From Planctomycetota bacterium (GTDB taxonomy: Bacteria > Planctomycetota > UBA1135 > UBA2386), in NCBI GenBank assembly GCA_021776805.1, contig JAJFFD010000104.1, positions 1 through 64,000 of the forward strand: a stretch of DNA of 64,000 nt. The letters are read 5' to 3'. Shown one piece after another: positions 17,835-26,728 of the stretch (the first letter of the stretch is position 1; every line of letters starts with the position of its first letter). Both the position numbers and the translations under genes were made by a program. A model generated the notes under the pieces. The model was not told where the DNA came from. It saw nothing but the letters and a program-made list of their open reading frames with translations, and did no database searches.

Positions 17835-19337
17835 TTAGGAGAACTGCACGAGGGTCAGGCAGGAATGCACTAGGAGGACTGTAAAGATTCCCCACACGAT
17901 GCTGCGGTTGACTGCCTCCCCCACATCCCCCCCCGATTTCTTCGGTCCCATGGAGAGATAGTAGGTCTGAATCGCTACCAGGAAGCCGGAGAGCATGGTC
18001 TTGATCAGGGCAAAGAGCAGGTCCTCGCGAATGATCCGTGCGGAGAAGGCGCTGGCCCAGCTGTAGCTCGAAGCTCCGGTAACAAGGCCGGTGGCCGCAA
18101 GAGAGGTCAGGCTGGCCGAAACCAGCGCTGCCATGGTCACGATGGGCATGCCCAGGGTCATGGCCCATACCATTGGAGTCAGCAGGTAGTCAGCTGGAGA
18201 GACTCCAATCAGGCGCAGGGCGTCAACCTGGCTGCTGCGCTTCATGGTTCCTAGTCGAGCCGAGGAACCTGCAGCAATTCTGGCGGTGAAGAAGAACCCC
18301 GCCAGCATCGGAATGAGCACTGCAACCAGAACTTTTCCGCAGCCAGTGATGACGGCGCTGGTAAACGCCCCTTCCAAAGGATTGTTGCGTAGGGCGAAGA
18401 ATGTGGCGAGCCCACCGATCGCTGCGGCACCGAGAACCACGAAGAAGGCTGCATCGATGACGTAGCGAAAGCAGGTTCGACTGACCAACCTGTAGTTGTA
18501 CGGGGGGAGATGCTTCAGAGCCTGGTAGAGGGTTCGGGAGAATCCCGCGAGTTCCAAGAAGAAGCGCCGAAAGTTCACAAGGCTTGTGGAACTCTCGACC
18601 TGCGCTTGGATAGGAGAGTCTTCATCGAGCTCGATCGAGCGTGGTGAATCGAGGAGAAAGATGTCCCGCTTGCCACGATCGATCCAAATGGTGCCATCGC
18701 TGAGGCCCTCGAAGGCACGCAGATCATGAGTGATGATGATGGTCGTGCGTGATCCAGCTTCCCCATGATTGGCCCTGAGATGCTTGGCCATGTCGCGAGC
18801 AGAGGCCTCGTCCAAGCCCGCAGTCGGTTCATCAAAGACGAGGAGGTCAGGATCACCCGCGAGAGCTCTGGCTACCGCGACGCGCTTGCGCTGACCGCCG
18901 GACAATTCGGAGACGAGATTTGGAGGGTCGTTCAAACCGGCCATGCTCAGCATGGCCAAGGCCAGACGCTTGGACTTGCCGGCGACCTGCAAACCGAGCT
19001 CGACGTTTCCACGTGGCGACAGGTCATCGAGCAAGCCCTCGTCTTGAAGAACGGCCTGGACCCGACCACGCAGACTCTTCGGGTACGAGCCCAACACTGA
19101 TTGCCCCAGCACCGTCAAGTCACCTGCGAGGCTGGGAGCTGGCTCTCTTTCTTCCCAGAGACCTGCGATCAGCTTGAGGAGTGAGGACTTACCCGAGCCG
19201 CTCTCGCCCGCAAGGAGGTAGAAGCCCCCAGCCTGCAGTTCGAGGTTTACATCCTCGAGGATCACATTCTCGGAGCTTCCATTGAAGCCCAGGCGAAAGC
19301 CGCTGAACTCCAATGCCGCTTGAGACTGTGGCTTCAC
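17835..19337 (-). CDS. Fused MlaF ATPase - MlaE permease
   Basis: A 500-residue fusion of two normally separate subunits of the Mla-type lipid ABC transporter. Residues about 10-240 are an ABC ATPase: Walker A AGESGSGKSSLL, signature ELSGGQRKRVAVA, Walker B DLLVFDEPTAGLD, H-loop IIITHDL. Residues about 260-500 are an MlaE-type permease with several membrane helices (AAFFVVLGAAAIGGLATFFA, VLIPMLAGFFFTARI, and AGSSARLGTMKRSSQVDALR, the conserved cytoplasmic loop). The stop of the upstream MCE gene overlaps its start as ATGA. It should move phospholipids between inner and outer membranes together with that MCE protein. Confidence 0.9.
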   Translation of the reverse strand: MKPQSQAALEFSGFRLGFNGSSENVILEDVNLELQAGGFYLLAGESGSGKSSLLKLIAGLWEEREPAPSLAGDLTVLGQSVLGSYPKSLRGRVQAVLQDEGLLDDLSPRGNVELGLQVAGKSKRLALAMLSMAGLNDPPNLVSELSGGQRKRVAVARALAGDPDLLVFDEPTAGLDEASARDMAKHLRANHGEAGSRTTIIITHDLRAFEGLSDGTIWIDRGKRDIFLLDSPRSIELDEDSPIQAQVESSTSLVNFRRFFLELAGFSRTLYQALKHLPPYNYRLVSRTCFRYVIDAAFFVVLGAAAIGGLATFFALRNNPLEGAFTSAVITGCGKVLVAVLIPMLAGFFFTARIAAGSSARLGTMKRSSQVDALRLIGVSPADYLLTPMVWAMTLGMPIVTMAALVSASLTSLAATGLVTGASSYSWASAFSARIIREDLLFALIKTMLSGFLVAIQTYYLSMGPKKSGGDVGEAVNRSIVWGIFTVLLVHSCLTLVQFS

Positions 19338-20806
19338 TGGGCAGGACGCAGGCTTTCGGGGAGGAGAGCCAGTGAGACTAGTACACCTTCGGTCGGGTAG
19401 TCAGGCTTTTGTCCAAGGATGGCAACTGCGCGCGCGCCTTCCAGACAAACTGCTCCGCGGTGCTCAGGGAAGGTCGGCAAACCACCCTGACCTTGAGCCA
19501 AGGGCTCGGCAGAGATCACACCCATGAAACTATGAGCCTCGCCCATGCTCGGACCTGCAAAGTTCATGAGCTCCGTTGCGGAGGGGATCACACCGCCAAG
19601 GGCGCCTTCCAAGGTTAGCACCGCGAGATCGCGGCCTTCGGGATCAACCCAAGTTCGGCCGGCACGCAGAACTGCTCCGCCTGCGACGATCACGCGGATA
19701 GCCTCCGACTTGATCTCGGCATCACCACCCCAGAGGTCACTGATGAAGTACTCGGCATCACAAGCACTCCTGCAGGTGATAACCACCGGTTTCCCGCCTT
19801 GGTCCAGATACAGTAAACCGATCCCCTCGCGCTTAACTTGATCGTCCGAGCTCAACCAGTCCTCTTCGACCGCCTCGTATACCACTCGAACAAGACGAAG
19901 ACCGCCGCCGTTGTCCGCACTCATGACCTGCTCATCTTGTGCAATCGCCTCGGGCGGAATCACAGTCGTTTCGATGGACGGTCGATCGGCGAGGGCAGCG
20001 CAACGATAGTTGTCCGGGACCGGCAGCCCTTCACCCGGAGCGGAGAAGTAGGCCACGAATGGACTGAGTAGGGCACTGAAATCTTCCACCGCCATCCCGC
20101 TGAGCAAGGCTCCGGAGATTCGCGGACGGGCCACCCAAAACTGGCTCTTGTCGGTGACGGTCTCTCGGTAGCGCTGCTCGATGCGCAACTTGACTTCAAC
20201 GAAACTGCCGTTTCCGGCGAGATCGATATGTCGCACTTCGCCGCAGGGAACACCCCGGAATCGGATATCAGCCCCAACAACCAGTCCATGGTTCTCGGGC
20301 ACCAACAACACCATCTCGAGATCCCCATGGCGAACCGGGTCCAGGCCGTTGCTGCGCTGTTCGCCAAGCGGACTCTCCAGTCCACCGAGCAAACTACCTG
20401 GCGATAGCTGTGGTCCACTGGGCAGAGGTGTCAGGAACTCCAGGTAGGAATCCCGAACCAAGGTGTCGAGGCCCGTCACGCCGCTACTGAGACCGGAGAA
20501 GCGCGGGCTGACGATCCAGAATTCGCTGCTGTGGCAGGCGAGATGTTCTGCGCCAGGTTCGAGCACCACGGAGACCACTGCTTTCTCGCGATCCTCGCTG
20601 ATCTGGATCTTTCGAACGGTTCCGACCGTGACGCCGCGATACTTGACCGCCGCACCAGACTTCATCCCACGCGCATCACGGAACTCGATACGAAAGCCGA
20701 AGCGATCCTTCTCTTCGTCACGAGATAGGAGGTCGAAGAGAAACCAACCTGAGATCATCACCAGCAGGAGAGTGATCAGGCCGATGGCGTACTGGACTCG
20801 GTCCAT
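19334..20806 (-). CDS. MCE (MlaD-type) protein with two MCE domains
   Basis: A 490-residue protein anchored by one N-terminal helix (YAIGLITLLLVMISGWFLF). It has two MCE domains: about 36-110 (FRIEFRDARGMKSGAAVKYRGV) and about 160-235 (VVGADIRFRGVPCGEVRHI), more like PqiB/YebT than single-domain MlaD. The C-terminal 200 residues are not recognised. Starts eight bases after gyrB and overlaps the fused ATPase-permease gene. Confidence 0.88.
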   Translation of the reverse strand: MDRVQYAIGLITLLLVMISGWFLFDLLSRDEEKDRFGFRIEFRDARGMKSGAAVKYRGVTVGTVRKIQISEDREKAVVSVVLEPGAEHLACHSSEFWIVSPRFSGLSSGVTGLDTLVRDSYLEFLTPLPSGPQLSPGSLLGGLESPLGEQRSNGLDPVRHGDLEMVLLVPENHGLVVGADIRFRGVPCGEVRHIDLAGNGSFVEVKLRIEQRYRETVTDKSQFWVARPRISGALLSGMAVEDFSALLSPFVAYFSAPGEGLPVPDNYRCAALADRPSIETTVIPPEAIAQDEQVMSADNGGGLRLVRVVYEAVEEDWLSSDDQVKREGIGLLYLDQGGKPVVITCRSACDAEYFISDLWGGDAEIKSEAIRVIVAGGAVLRAGRTWVDPEGRDLAVLTLEGALGGVIPSATELMNFAGPSMGEAHSFMGVISAEPLAQGQGGLPTFPEHRGAVCLEGARAVAILGQKPDYPTEGVLVSLALLPESLRPAQ

Positions 20807-20814
20807 ACGTATGA

Positions 20815-23268
20815 TCAGTAGTCGAGATTGGTCGCCTCGAGCGCGTGCTTCTCGATGAACTCGCGACGAGGCTCCACATTCGGTCCCATCAACACGGTGA
20901 AGATGTGGTCTGTCTCCTGTGCGTCGTCAATCGAAACCCTGGAGAGATTGCGCTTCGCTGGATCCATGGTGGACTCGAAGAGCTGCGATCCGTTCATCTC
21001 ACCAAGACCTTTGTAGCGCTGAACAACAACGTCCTTCTCGCACTCTGCTTGGACCGACTTGAAGGCTGCCATGAGATCCGTCTCCTGGCTTTCGCGCGCA
21101 CCAGACAAGATTTCGTAGACCGTGTTCTCACCGGCACGGAAGGAATCCGCAGGCACTCCCATGCTCTGCAATTCGACAAGTAGAGAGAAGATCTGGTCAC
21201 CGGCATGCAAGCTGTAAACCTCTGCATCCGCCAGATCACGCTCTATGCCGGATTCCTTGCCTTCGTAGATCTTCAACTGTCCGTCTGCACCGCGTATTTG
21301 TTCGAGCTTTGCATCCAACATGGCCTGGGTATCTAGGAACTCACCCTTGCCCTCATGTCTCAGCCAAAACTGTGGCAGTTCCATGTCAGGCGCCCGTGCC
21401 TCCGCCAAGTAATCCGCAAAGGAGATATCCGCCTCGCGAGGCAGCTTCTTTTGGTGGCTCATGAGGTTGTCGATGAGACTCATCAACTGCTTGAGGTGGT
21501 CACCATCAAAGACCGTCTCTGATCCGTTCCGAGTGATCTTCAGCTTGGTATCACCCAAACCCATCTCGGCCAGCACGGCTTGCCGCTCTCGATCCGAAGT
21601 GACGTAGCGCTCCTTCTTGCCCTTTCTGATCATGTAAAGCGGTGGATTGGCGACATAGACAAATCCACGATTCACTAGCTCGGGCATCTTGCGATAGAAG
21701 AGCGTCAGCAGCAGAGTTCTGATATGGCTGCCGTCGACGTCGGCGTCAGTCATCACGATGATCTTGCCATAGCGCAGCTTGCTCTCGTCAAACTCCTCGG
21801 TGAGGTAGCCAGTGCCGATCGCTGAAACGATCGTGTTGATCTCCTCATGGTTGAGAATGCTGTCAACCGGGGCCTTTTCCACGTTGAGGATCTTGCCGCG
21901 CAGGGGAAGGATCGCCTGATTGGGCGCACGACCCTGCTTGGCGGTTCCACCTGCAGAATCACCCTCAACCAGGAAGAGTTCCGCATCCTCCGGGCGGGTA
22001 CCCTTGTGGCAGTCGGAAAGCTTGGCTGGGAGTCCACTACCTTCTAGAGCGGACTTTCTCCGCACAAGATCACGAGCCTTGCGTGCCGCTTCGCGGGCAC
22101 GGCGAGCGTCCATGGCCTTGTTGAAAATGCTCTTGGGAACCGCTGGCTGCTCCTCGAAGAAGGTCCGTAGGCCTTCGCCGACGATGCTCTCGACGATGCC
22201 TTGAACCTCTCGGTTGCCGAGCTTGATCTTGGTTTGACTCTCGAATTGAGGGTCTGGGACCTTCAGTGAGAGGACCGCCGTCAAGCCCTCGCGGAAATCA
22301 TCACCAGTGGGAGGCGTTTCCTTGCCCTTGAAGAGTTTCTCGCTGCGGGCGTAGTTGTTGAGCGCGCGCGTCAGGGCTGTCCGGAAACCAACCAGATGGG
22401 TTCCACCCTCGCTGGTATTGATGTTGTTGACGAAGGTGAAGACGTTCTCGTTGAAACCGTCGTTGTATTGCAAGGCAAGCTCTACGTAGTAGGGCTTCTT
22501 GGCCTCTCCCCCGACCTCGACCTCAACTTCCTTCTCGATGTAGATTACGACGGGATGAATTATGGTTTTGCCCCGATTGAGATCGCCTGCAAATTGCTTC
22601 AAGCCTTCGGGGAAGGTGAACTCTTCCTCCTTGTCAACCCGTTCGTCGGTGATGGACAAGGTCATCCCCACAGTTCCCATCAGGTAAGCGAGTTCGCGCA
22701 AGCGCTTGCGTAGGATCTCGTAGCTGATCTCGGTGACTTCCATCACCTCTGCATCGGGAAGGAAGCGAATCAGTGTTCCTGTCGAATCAGTGTCGCCAGC
22801 AATCTTGAGATCTGATGAGCGCTCACCCCTGGCAAAGGTCTGCTTGTAGACCTTGCCGTCTTTGAAGACTTCGACTTCTAGCCATTCAGAGAGAGCATTC
22901 ACCACGGAGATACCCACGCCGTGCAAGCCACCCGAAACTTTGTAGCTGTCCTTGTCGAATTTGCCGCCGGCGTGGAGCTTGGTCATAACCAACTCCAAGG
23001 CGTTCAAACCCGATTCGTGCATATCAACCGGGATGCCAGCGCCATCATCACGCACTGAGACTGACCCGTCAGCATGGACGCGCACATCGACTCGGCTTGC
23101 ACGCCCAGCCAGCGCCTCATCGACGGAGTTATCGACAACTTCCCAAACCAGGTGGTGCAAGCCCCTGACCGAGGTGTCGCCGATATACATTGCCGGCCGC
23201 TTGCGCACTGCCTTGAGCCCTTCGAGGACTTTGATGGAGCTGGCGTCGTAGTTCTTCTTGTCAGGCAT
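20815..23268 (-). CDS. gyrB: DNA gyrase subunit B
   Basis: An 817-residue GyrB with the GHKL ATPase (VWEVVDNSVDEALAG, DDGAGIP, GGLHGVGISVVNALS), transducer, and Toprim domain (LFLVEGDSAGGTAKQGR, then IVMTDADVDGSHIRTLLL). A C-terminal region with YKGLGEMN is intact. No intein. Length is typical of Gram-negative GyrB. The start overlaps the dciA stop by eight bases. Confidence 0.97.
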   Translation of the reverse strand: MPDKKNYDASSIKVLEGLKAVRKRPAMYIGDTSVRGLHHLVWEVVDNSVDEALAGRASRVDVRVHADGSVSVRDDGAGIPVDMHESGLNALELVMTKLHAGGKFDKDSYKVSGGLHGVGISVVNALSEWLEVEVFKDGKVYKQTFARGERSSDLKIAGDTDSTGTLIRFLPDAEVMEVTEISYEILRKRLRELAYLMGTVGMTLSITDERVDKEEEFTFPEGLKQFAGDLNRGKTIIHPVVIYIEKEVEVEVGGEAKKPYYVELALQYNDGFNENVFTFVNNINTSEGGTHLVGFRTALTRALNNYARSEKLFKGKETPPTGDDFREGLTAVLSLKVPDPQFESQTKIKLGNREVQGIVESIVGEGLRTFFEEQPAVPKSIFNKAMDARRAREAARKARDLVRRKSALEGSGLPAKLSDCHKGTRPEDAELFLVEGDSAGGTAKQGRAPNQAILPLRGKILNVEKAPVDSILNHEEINTIVSAIGTGYLTEEFDESKLRYGKIIVMTDADVDGSHIRTLLLTLFYRKMPELVNRGFVYVANPPLYMIRKGKKERYVTSDRERQAVLAEMGLGDTKLKITRNGSETVFDGDHLKQLMSLIDNLMSHQKKLPREADISFADYLAEARAPDMELPQFWLRHEGKGEFLDTQAMLDAKLEQIRGADGQLKIYEGKESGIERDLADAEVYSLHAGDQIFSLLVELQSMGVPADSFRAGENTVYEILSGARESQETDLMAAFKSVQAECEKDVVVQRYKGLGEMNGSQLFESTMDPAKRNLSRVSIDDAQETDHIFTVLMGPNVEPRREFIEKHALEATNLDY

Positions 23269-23563
23269 TTCCGGTTCCGCCCATTCGAAACACGATTTGG
23301 GCTATCTGTTGTTTGTCCAAGCTATGGTTGATTCCTTCCCGAATCTCCTCGCTTCGAAAGCCAGAGAGATCCGCGTAGAGAGGAGCAGAATCAACTTGCA
23401 GGATGAGTTTCCCTGCGCGAAAGGAAAGGACCTGGCAGTGCTTCGAGAGTTCTGGACCAAGCACTTTTTCCAAGCCTTCATTGAGAGCCAATCGACTCGC
23501 GCTGCTGCGAGCCGAAGCGAGGATTCCCTTGATGAGGTCTGATGCACGCTGAGGTTGGCTCAC
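23261..23563 (-). CDS. dciA: DUF721 protein, DciA-type helicase loader
   Basis: A 100-residue DUF721 protein (SFRAGKLILQVDSAPLYADLS core of the KH-like fold). DUF721/DciA loads the replicative helicase in bacteria without DnaC or DnaI. Context between dnaN and gyrB, with a four-base ATGA overlap with dnaN, is the classical location for a replication role. No N- or C-terminal extension as found in larger DciA proteins. Confidence 0.83.
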   Translation of the reverse strand: MSQPQRASDLIKGILASARSSASRLALNEGLEKVLGPELSKHCQVLSFRAGKLILQVDSAPLYADLSGFRSEEIREGINHSLDKQQIAQIVFRMGGTGNA

Positions 23564-24657
23564 GACCCACTGATGGGCATTAGGACGTAGGTATATGCCT
23601 CGCCGAGAGTGAACTTGGCAGGTGTTGCTTCATCACTCATGTCGACGCGTACGACTTCGTGTTCAGCCACCTTCAAGGCATCGAGAAGGTAATCCGGGTT
23701 GAAAGAGATCGCTCCTCCGGCACCTTTGGTCTCGACCTCCATGTTGAGATCAGCCCTGCCCACTCCTGCGCTCTCAGCACTGAGTTCGAGGCTGGACTCG
23801 GTGAAGTTGAAGCGCACCATGCGGACGTCACCACTACTCAACACCGCGACACGGCGCAGGTTCTTCTCGAGGATCGCCTTGTTGATTTCGATCGTCGAAT
23901 CGGCAGCTTTGGGGATGACCTGCTCATAGTCAGGGAATCGATTCTCGAGTAGCTGACTGATCAAGGTCCTCTGACCGATTTTGAAGGCAATCTGATTCTC
24001 GGAAGCCAAGATTTCCAGCTCGTCGGTGTCGTCGTCGGTAACGATTCTACCCAAGGCTTGGAAGGCTCGGTTGGGCACCACAACTCTGAGCTCTGGGACT
24101 TCGCCATCCAAGTTTTCGTAGCGAAGCGCCAGGCGCCTGCCATCAGTGGCGACCAGACGAAGGCAACCACCGGCCGAGTCGAGAAGAAGCCCATTGATCG
24201 CGTATCGGGTTTCCTCGCGAGCAGCGGAAAAACTGGTCTTGCTCACCATGTCGATGAATCGTCCGGCCTCGATGCAGATGGTCTGCCCCTTCTTCAGACT
24301 CGACTCCTTTGGAAAGAGATCAGGGTCGTCTCCTACCAAGACAAATGAGCCACCGCCGCTCTCGAGTGTAGAGCGGAATTCCTTGGTCTCGATACTCAGA
24401 GTTGGGTCACTCAGCTCCCGAAGTAGGGCATTCGTTTCTCTCGCTGGTAGCAAGGCCATACCGGGCTTGCTCACCTTCACCGAATCAATGGTGACCTTGG
24501 CCGACATCTCCATGTCGGTCGCAAAGAAGCTCAGGGAATCACCCTCGGCTTTCAAGAGAACGTTTTGGATGATCGGCTTCGGTGTTTTCAGCGGTGCGAT
24601 TCCACTGACCACGGAGAATGCTTCCTGGAGTTGTTGCCGGTCACAGAGGATCTTCAT
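23560..24657 (-). CDS. dnaN: DNA polymerase III sliding clamp beta subunit
   Basis: A 365-residue beta clamp with three topologically repeated domains; seen: MKILCDRQQLQEAFSVVSGI at the start, TRYAINGLLLDS, LRLVATDGRRLALR and the C-terminal MPI of the clamp pocket (YVLMPISG). Length matches DnaN. dnaA and recF are not adjacent. A 435-base gene-free stretch lies upstream. Confidence 0.96.
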   Translation of the reverse strand: MKILCDRQQLQEAFSVVSGIAPLKTPKPIIQNVLLKAEGDSLSFFATDMEMSAKVTIDSVKVSKPGMALLPARETNALLRELSDPTLSIETKEFRSTLESGGGSFVLVGDDPDLFPKESSLKKGQTICIEAGRFIDMVSKTSFSAAREETRYAINGLLLDSAGGCLRLVATDGRRLALRYENLDGEVPELRVVVPNRAFQALGRIVTDDDTDELEILASENQIAFKIGQRTLISQLLENRFPDYEQVIPKAADSTIEINKAILEKNLRRVAVLSSGDVRMVRFNFTESSLELSAESAGVGRADLNMEVETKGAGGAISFNPDYLLDALKVAEHEVVRVDMSDEATPAKFTLGEAYTYVLMPISGS

Positions 24658-25019
24658 CGAAGTTGAGTTGTTGCCGAACTGATGGTGGTGGGAAATGAGA
24701 AGAGAAGATGTATTGATTCTTCTTCTCTCTAGATTCCGGTCGGTTCAAGAGTGGAAAGATAACTGGAAGAGGGGTCGATAGCGATGATCTAGACCCCTTG
24801 GAAGCACCTCCCTCTCGTGGAAATCCACTCTGGCTCAGAGGGCATAGCTTGCATAGTTCTGGAGAGCTTGCGGAGAGCTCAATAGTCCTGGGTGTAAGTC
24901 CTGATAGGTATTCAACGAATCCCAGCAAAGTACCCAGGGGTTATGCACGTCTGGCTTGTCGTTCCCGAGGACTAGCCCTGCTATCTGCCGAATCGATGGT
25001 GCCCTAGGGCCTGTCAAAA
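24658..25019. other. Gene-free stretch upstream of dnaN
   Basis: No credible gene. It holds a purine/pyrimidine inverted repeat near 24701 (AGAGAAGA, 12-base loop, TCTTCTCT) just upstream of dnaN and one DnaA-box-like 9-mer, TTATGCACG, at 24941 (one mismatch to TTATNCACA). A single box is too little to call an origin. The dnaN promoter is expected here but no clear boxes were seen. Confidence 0.4.
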
Positions 25020-25057
25020 GATCCTTAAAAGAAGGAGAGCGGCAGTTGCCGCTCTCC
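25020..25057 (-). terminator. Rho-independent terminator of the 25093-25542 gene
   Basis: Perfect 11-base stem (GGAGAGCGGCA, 25034-25044; TGCCGCTCTCC, 25047-25057). On the minus strand it is followed by TTCTTTTAAGGAT. It sits 36 bases beyond the stop of the hypothetical gene. Confidence 0.75.
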
Positions 25058-25092
25058 GGTATCGCGAGAAGGGATCAGGGGCTGAGGGGGGG

Positions 25093-25542
25093 TCAGCCGT
25101 CCGCGAGCTTGCGCAGGAGGTCCTCCATATTGAGGCTCTGGAGGTCCTGACTCACGATGGGAGGAAGGGTCTTGAATTTCTTGTACTCGTCGATACTCGA
25201 AAGCTCGACGTAGTCGCGGTAACTCATCTTGCTGCGGTCCTGTTGGATCCGCTTCTTTGGGCTCTTCAGACGAGTGGTAGCCCCGCCGGTCATGGAGTGC
25301 TCGAGGCTTTGCTTCGCTCGATTGCAGATGGAGAAGGTGTTCTCCAGATTGCTTCTGATCTTGAGAAGTCGCTCTTCGTTGGCACCGGGAAGATCCATGC
25401 TGCGGGAGATCTTTGCGATCGCGACCTCGAGAACAGCAATAAGACAGTTGAGCTTGGTGAGGAGTTTGGAGCGGTACTCAGTGGAACTCAGTCCACCTTG
25501 CTTTTCCTGGGGGTCGTACTTGTTGTTCTCGCTGGAAGTCAT
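25093..25542 (-). CDS. Hypothetical protein with helical, charged composition
   Basis: A 149-residue protein I do not recognise. It has no signal or membrane helix. The middle (KLLTKLNCLIAVLEVAIAKIS and a following LLKIRSNLENTFS) looks like an antiparallel helical pair; a basic stretch follows, then a short C-terminal segment ending in MEDLLRKLADG. GAGG lies 7 bases before ATG at 25542, and a terminator follows its end, so it is a real monocistronic gene. Nothing about function can be inferred. Confidence 0.75.
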   Translation of the reverse strand: MTSSENNKYDPQEKQGGLSSTEYRSKLLTKLNCLIAVLEVAIAKISRSMDLPGANEERLLKIRSNLENTFSICNRAKQSLEHSMTGGATTRLKSPKKRIQQDRSKMSYRDYVELSSIDEYKKFKTLPPIVSQDLQSLNMEDLLRKLADG

Positions 25543-25565
25543 CGTTCGCCTCGACTAAGGGGAGC

Positions 25566-25763
25566 TTACAACGATGAGGAAGCACGGGACGTACCACTTG
25601 CCGACAGCTGCGGCGGATTGCAACAGAGCCCCATGCCATGGGCCGATTGATCAACTGCAAAAGTTTGGCAGCCAGAACAGGTCGGTTCATGGAACCGACT
25701 TGTGCAGAGAAATGGACATTCATGTTGGATAATCTCCCCATGTCCATGCAGATGAACGGTCAT
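25566..25763 (-). CDS. Possible small Cys/His-rich protein
   Basis: A 65-residue frame with HECPFLC, a C-x2-C (PTCSGCQTF) and a CC (MGLCCNPP), and many histidines near the start (TVHLHGHGEIIQHEC). The pattern suggests a metal-binding small protein. No convincing ribosome binding site precedes ATG at 25763. It contains a perfect 8-base hairpin (25681-25699). It faces away from the methyltransferase gene at 25790. Reported with low confidence; competing minus-strand frames overlap. Confidence 0.35.
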   Translation of the reverse strand: MTVHLHGHGEIIQHECPFLCTSRFHEPTCSGCQTFAVDQSAHGMGLCCNPPQLSASGTSRASSSL

Positions 25764-25789
25764 GAGAATGCGCGTGCTACCATCACTTC

Positions 25790-26707
25790 ATGAGCAGCTC
25801 TGAAGAACAAGAGCAGAGAACGGAACTGGCTGCGAGGTTCTGGAACACGCGACACATGGATCCGGCAGGAGAGGCTCATGACAACTTCCTGAACCACCCG
25901 CTAATCCAGGCCTACACCTCTATGCGAGCCTTCGACGGGACCCTCATCGGTCATCTGGACGCTCTCATAGCTGAGCTGGGTCGGCGCACCCAGCCTGGTG
26001 ATCTCATCGTTTCGGTGGGCTGTGGCCTAGGAGAGAAGGAGAGAATCTTGGCTGCTGGCTTGCCGGATCGACGCATCAAGGGCATCGATATCGCCGCGGA
26101 TATCGTTAGCAAGGCCTGCGAAGAAGTTGCTTCCAAGGGCATCACCAATCTCGAATTGGCTGTGGGTGACTTCAACCGCCTGGAACTGGAGAGTTCATCC
26201 TGCCGGGTCATTCTCGGCATGGGTGCGATCCACCACATCGAAGCTCTCGAAGAGTTTTGGCAGACTGGTCGTGCTGCACTTCTGCCAGGTGGATGCGTGA
26301 TCGGACAGGAGTATGTGGGCCCTAACAGGTTTCAGTGGACCGATGATCAAATCACGGCAGCCAATCATGCACTGGCCAAGATCGTGCCGCAGGAACATCA
26401 AGTCGATCATCGCGAGGTCGAACGGGTGGCTGTCGAGACAATAGTCAGCTTGGACCCTTCCGAGGCCGTGCGCTCAGCGGAGATCTTGAGCACCTGTAAG
26501 AGCGCGGGCTTCGACGTGAGCGCCTATGCGGGTGCTGGTTGTGCCCTGCTGCAGCCGATTCTGATGCGCCAGATTCATACCTTTGACCCAAGGGATTGGC
26601 GCCATAACCGTGTCTTAGCAGAGCTCTTCGAAGAAGAAGATCGCCTGATGCGCGCAGGCGTTCTCCAGGATGATTTTGCGATGTTCGCTGCGATCCCGCC
26701 CTCCTGA
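25790..26707 (+). CDS. Class I SAM-dependent methyltransferase
   Basis: A 305-residue soluble protein. SAM-binding motif I is LIVSVGCGLGEKERIL (near 72), then an acidic strand end GIDIAA and a later ILGMGAIHHIEALEEF motif. The C-terminal half (about 170-305) has no clear assignment. Small-molecule methyltransferase fits best; substrate unknown. Stands alone, convergent with the RseB-like gene. Confidence 0.8.
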   Translation: MSSSEEQEQRTELAARFWNTRHMDPAGEAHDNFLNHPLIQAYTSMRAFDGTLIGHLDALIAELGRRTQPGDLIVSVGCGLGEKERILAAGLPDRRIKGIDIAADIVSKACEEVASKGITNLELAVGDFNRLELESSSCRVILGMGAIHHIEALEEFWQTGRAALLPGGCVIGQEYVGPNRFQWTDDQITAANHALAKIVPQEHQVDHREVERVAVETIVSLDPSEAVRSAEILSTCKSAGFDVSAYAGAGCALLQPILMRQIHTFDPRDWRHNRVLAELFEEEDRLMRAGVLQDDFAMFAAIPPS

Positions 26708-26728
26708 GGAGGCCCCTTCGCTGCGATC

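Noticed and set aside
24941-24949. DnaA box as proof of oriC
   Set aside because: Only one box with a mismatch; clusters are required.
25681-25699. Perfect hairpin near the methyltransferase start as a terminator
   Set aside because: No T run on either strand and no gene ends at the right place; kept only as a hairpin note.
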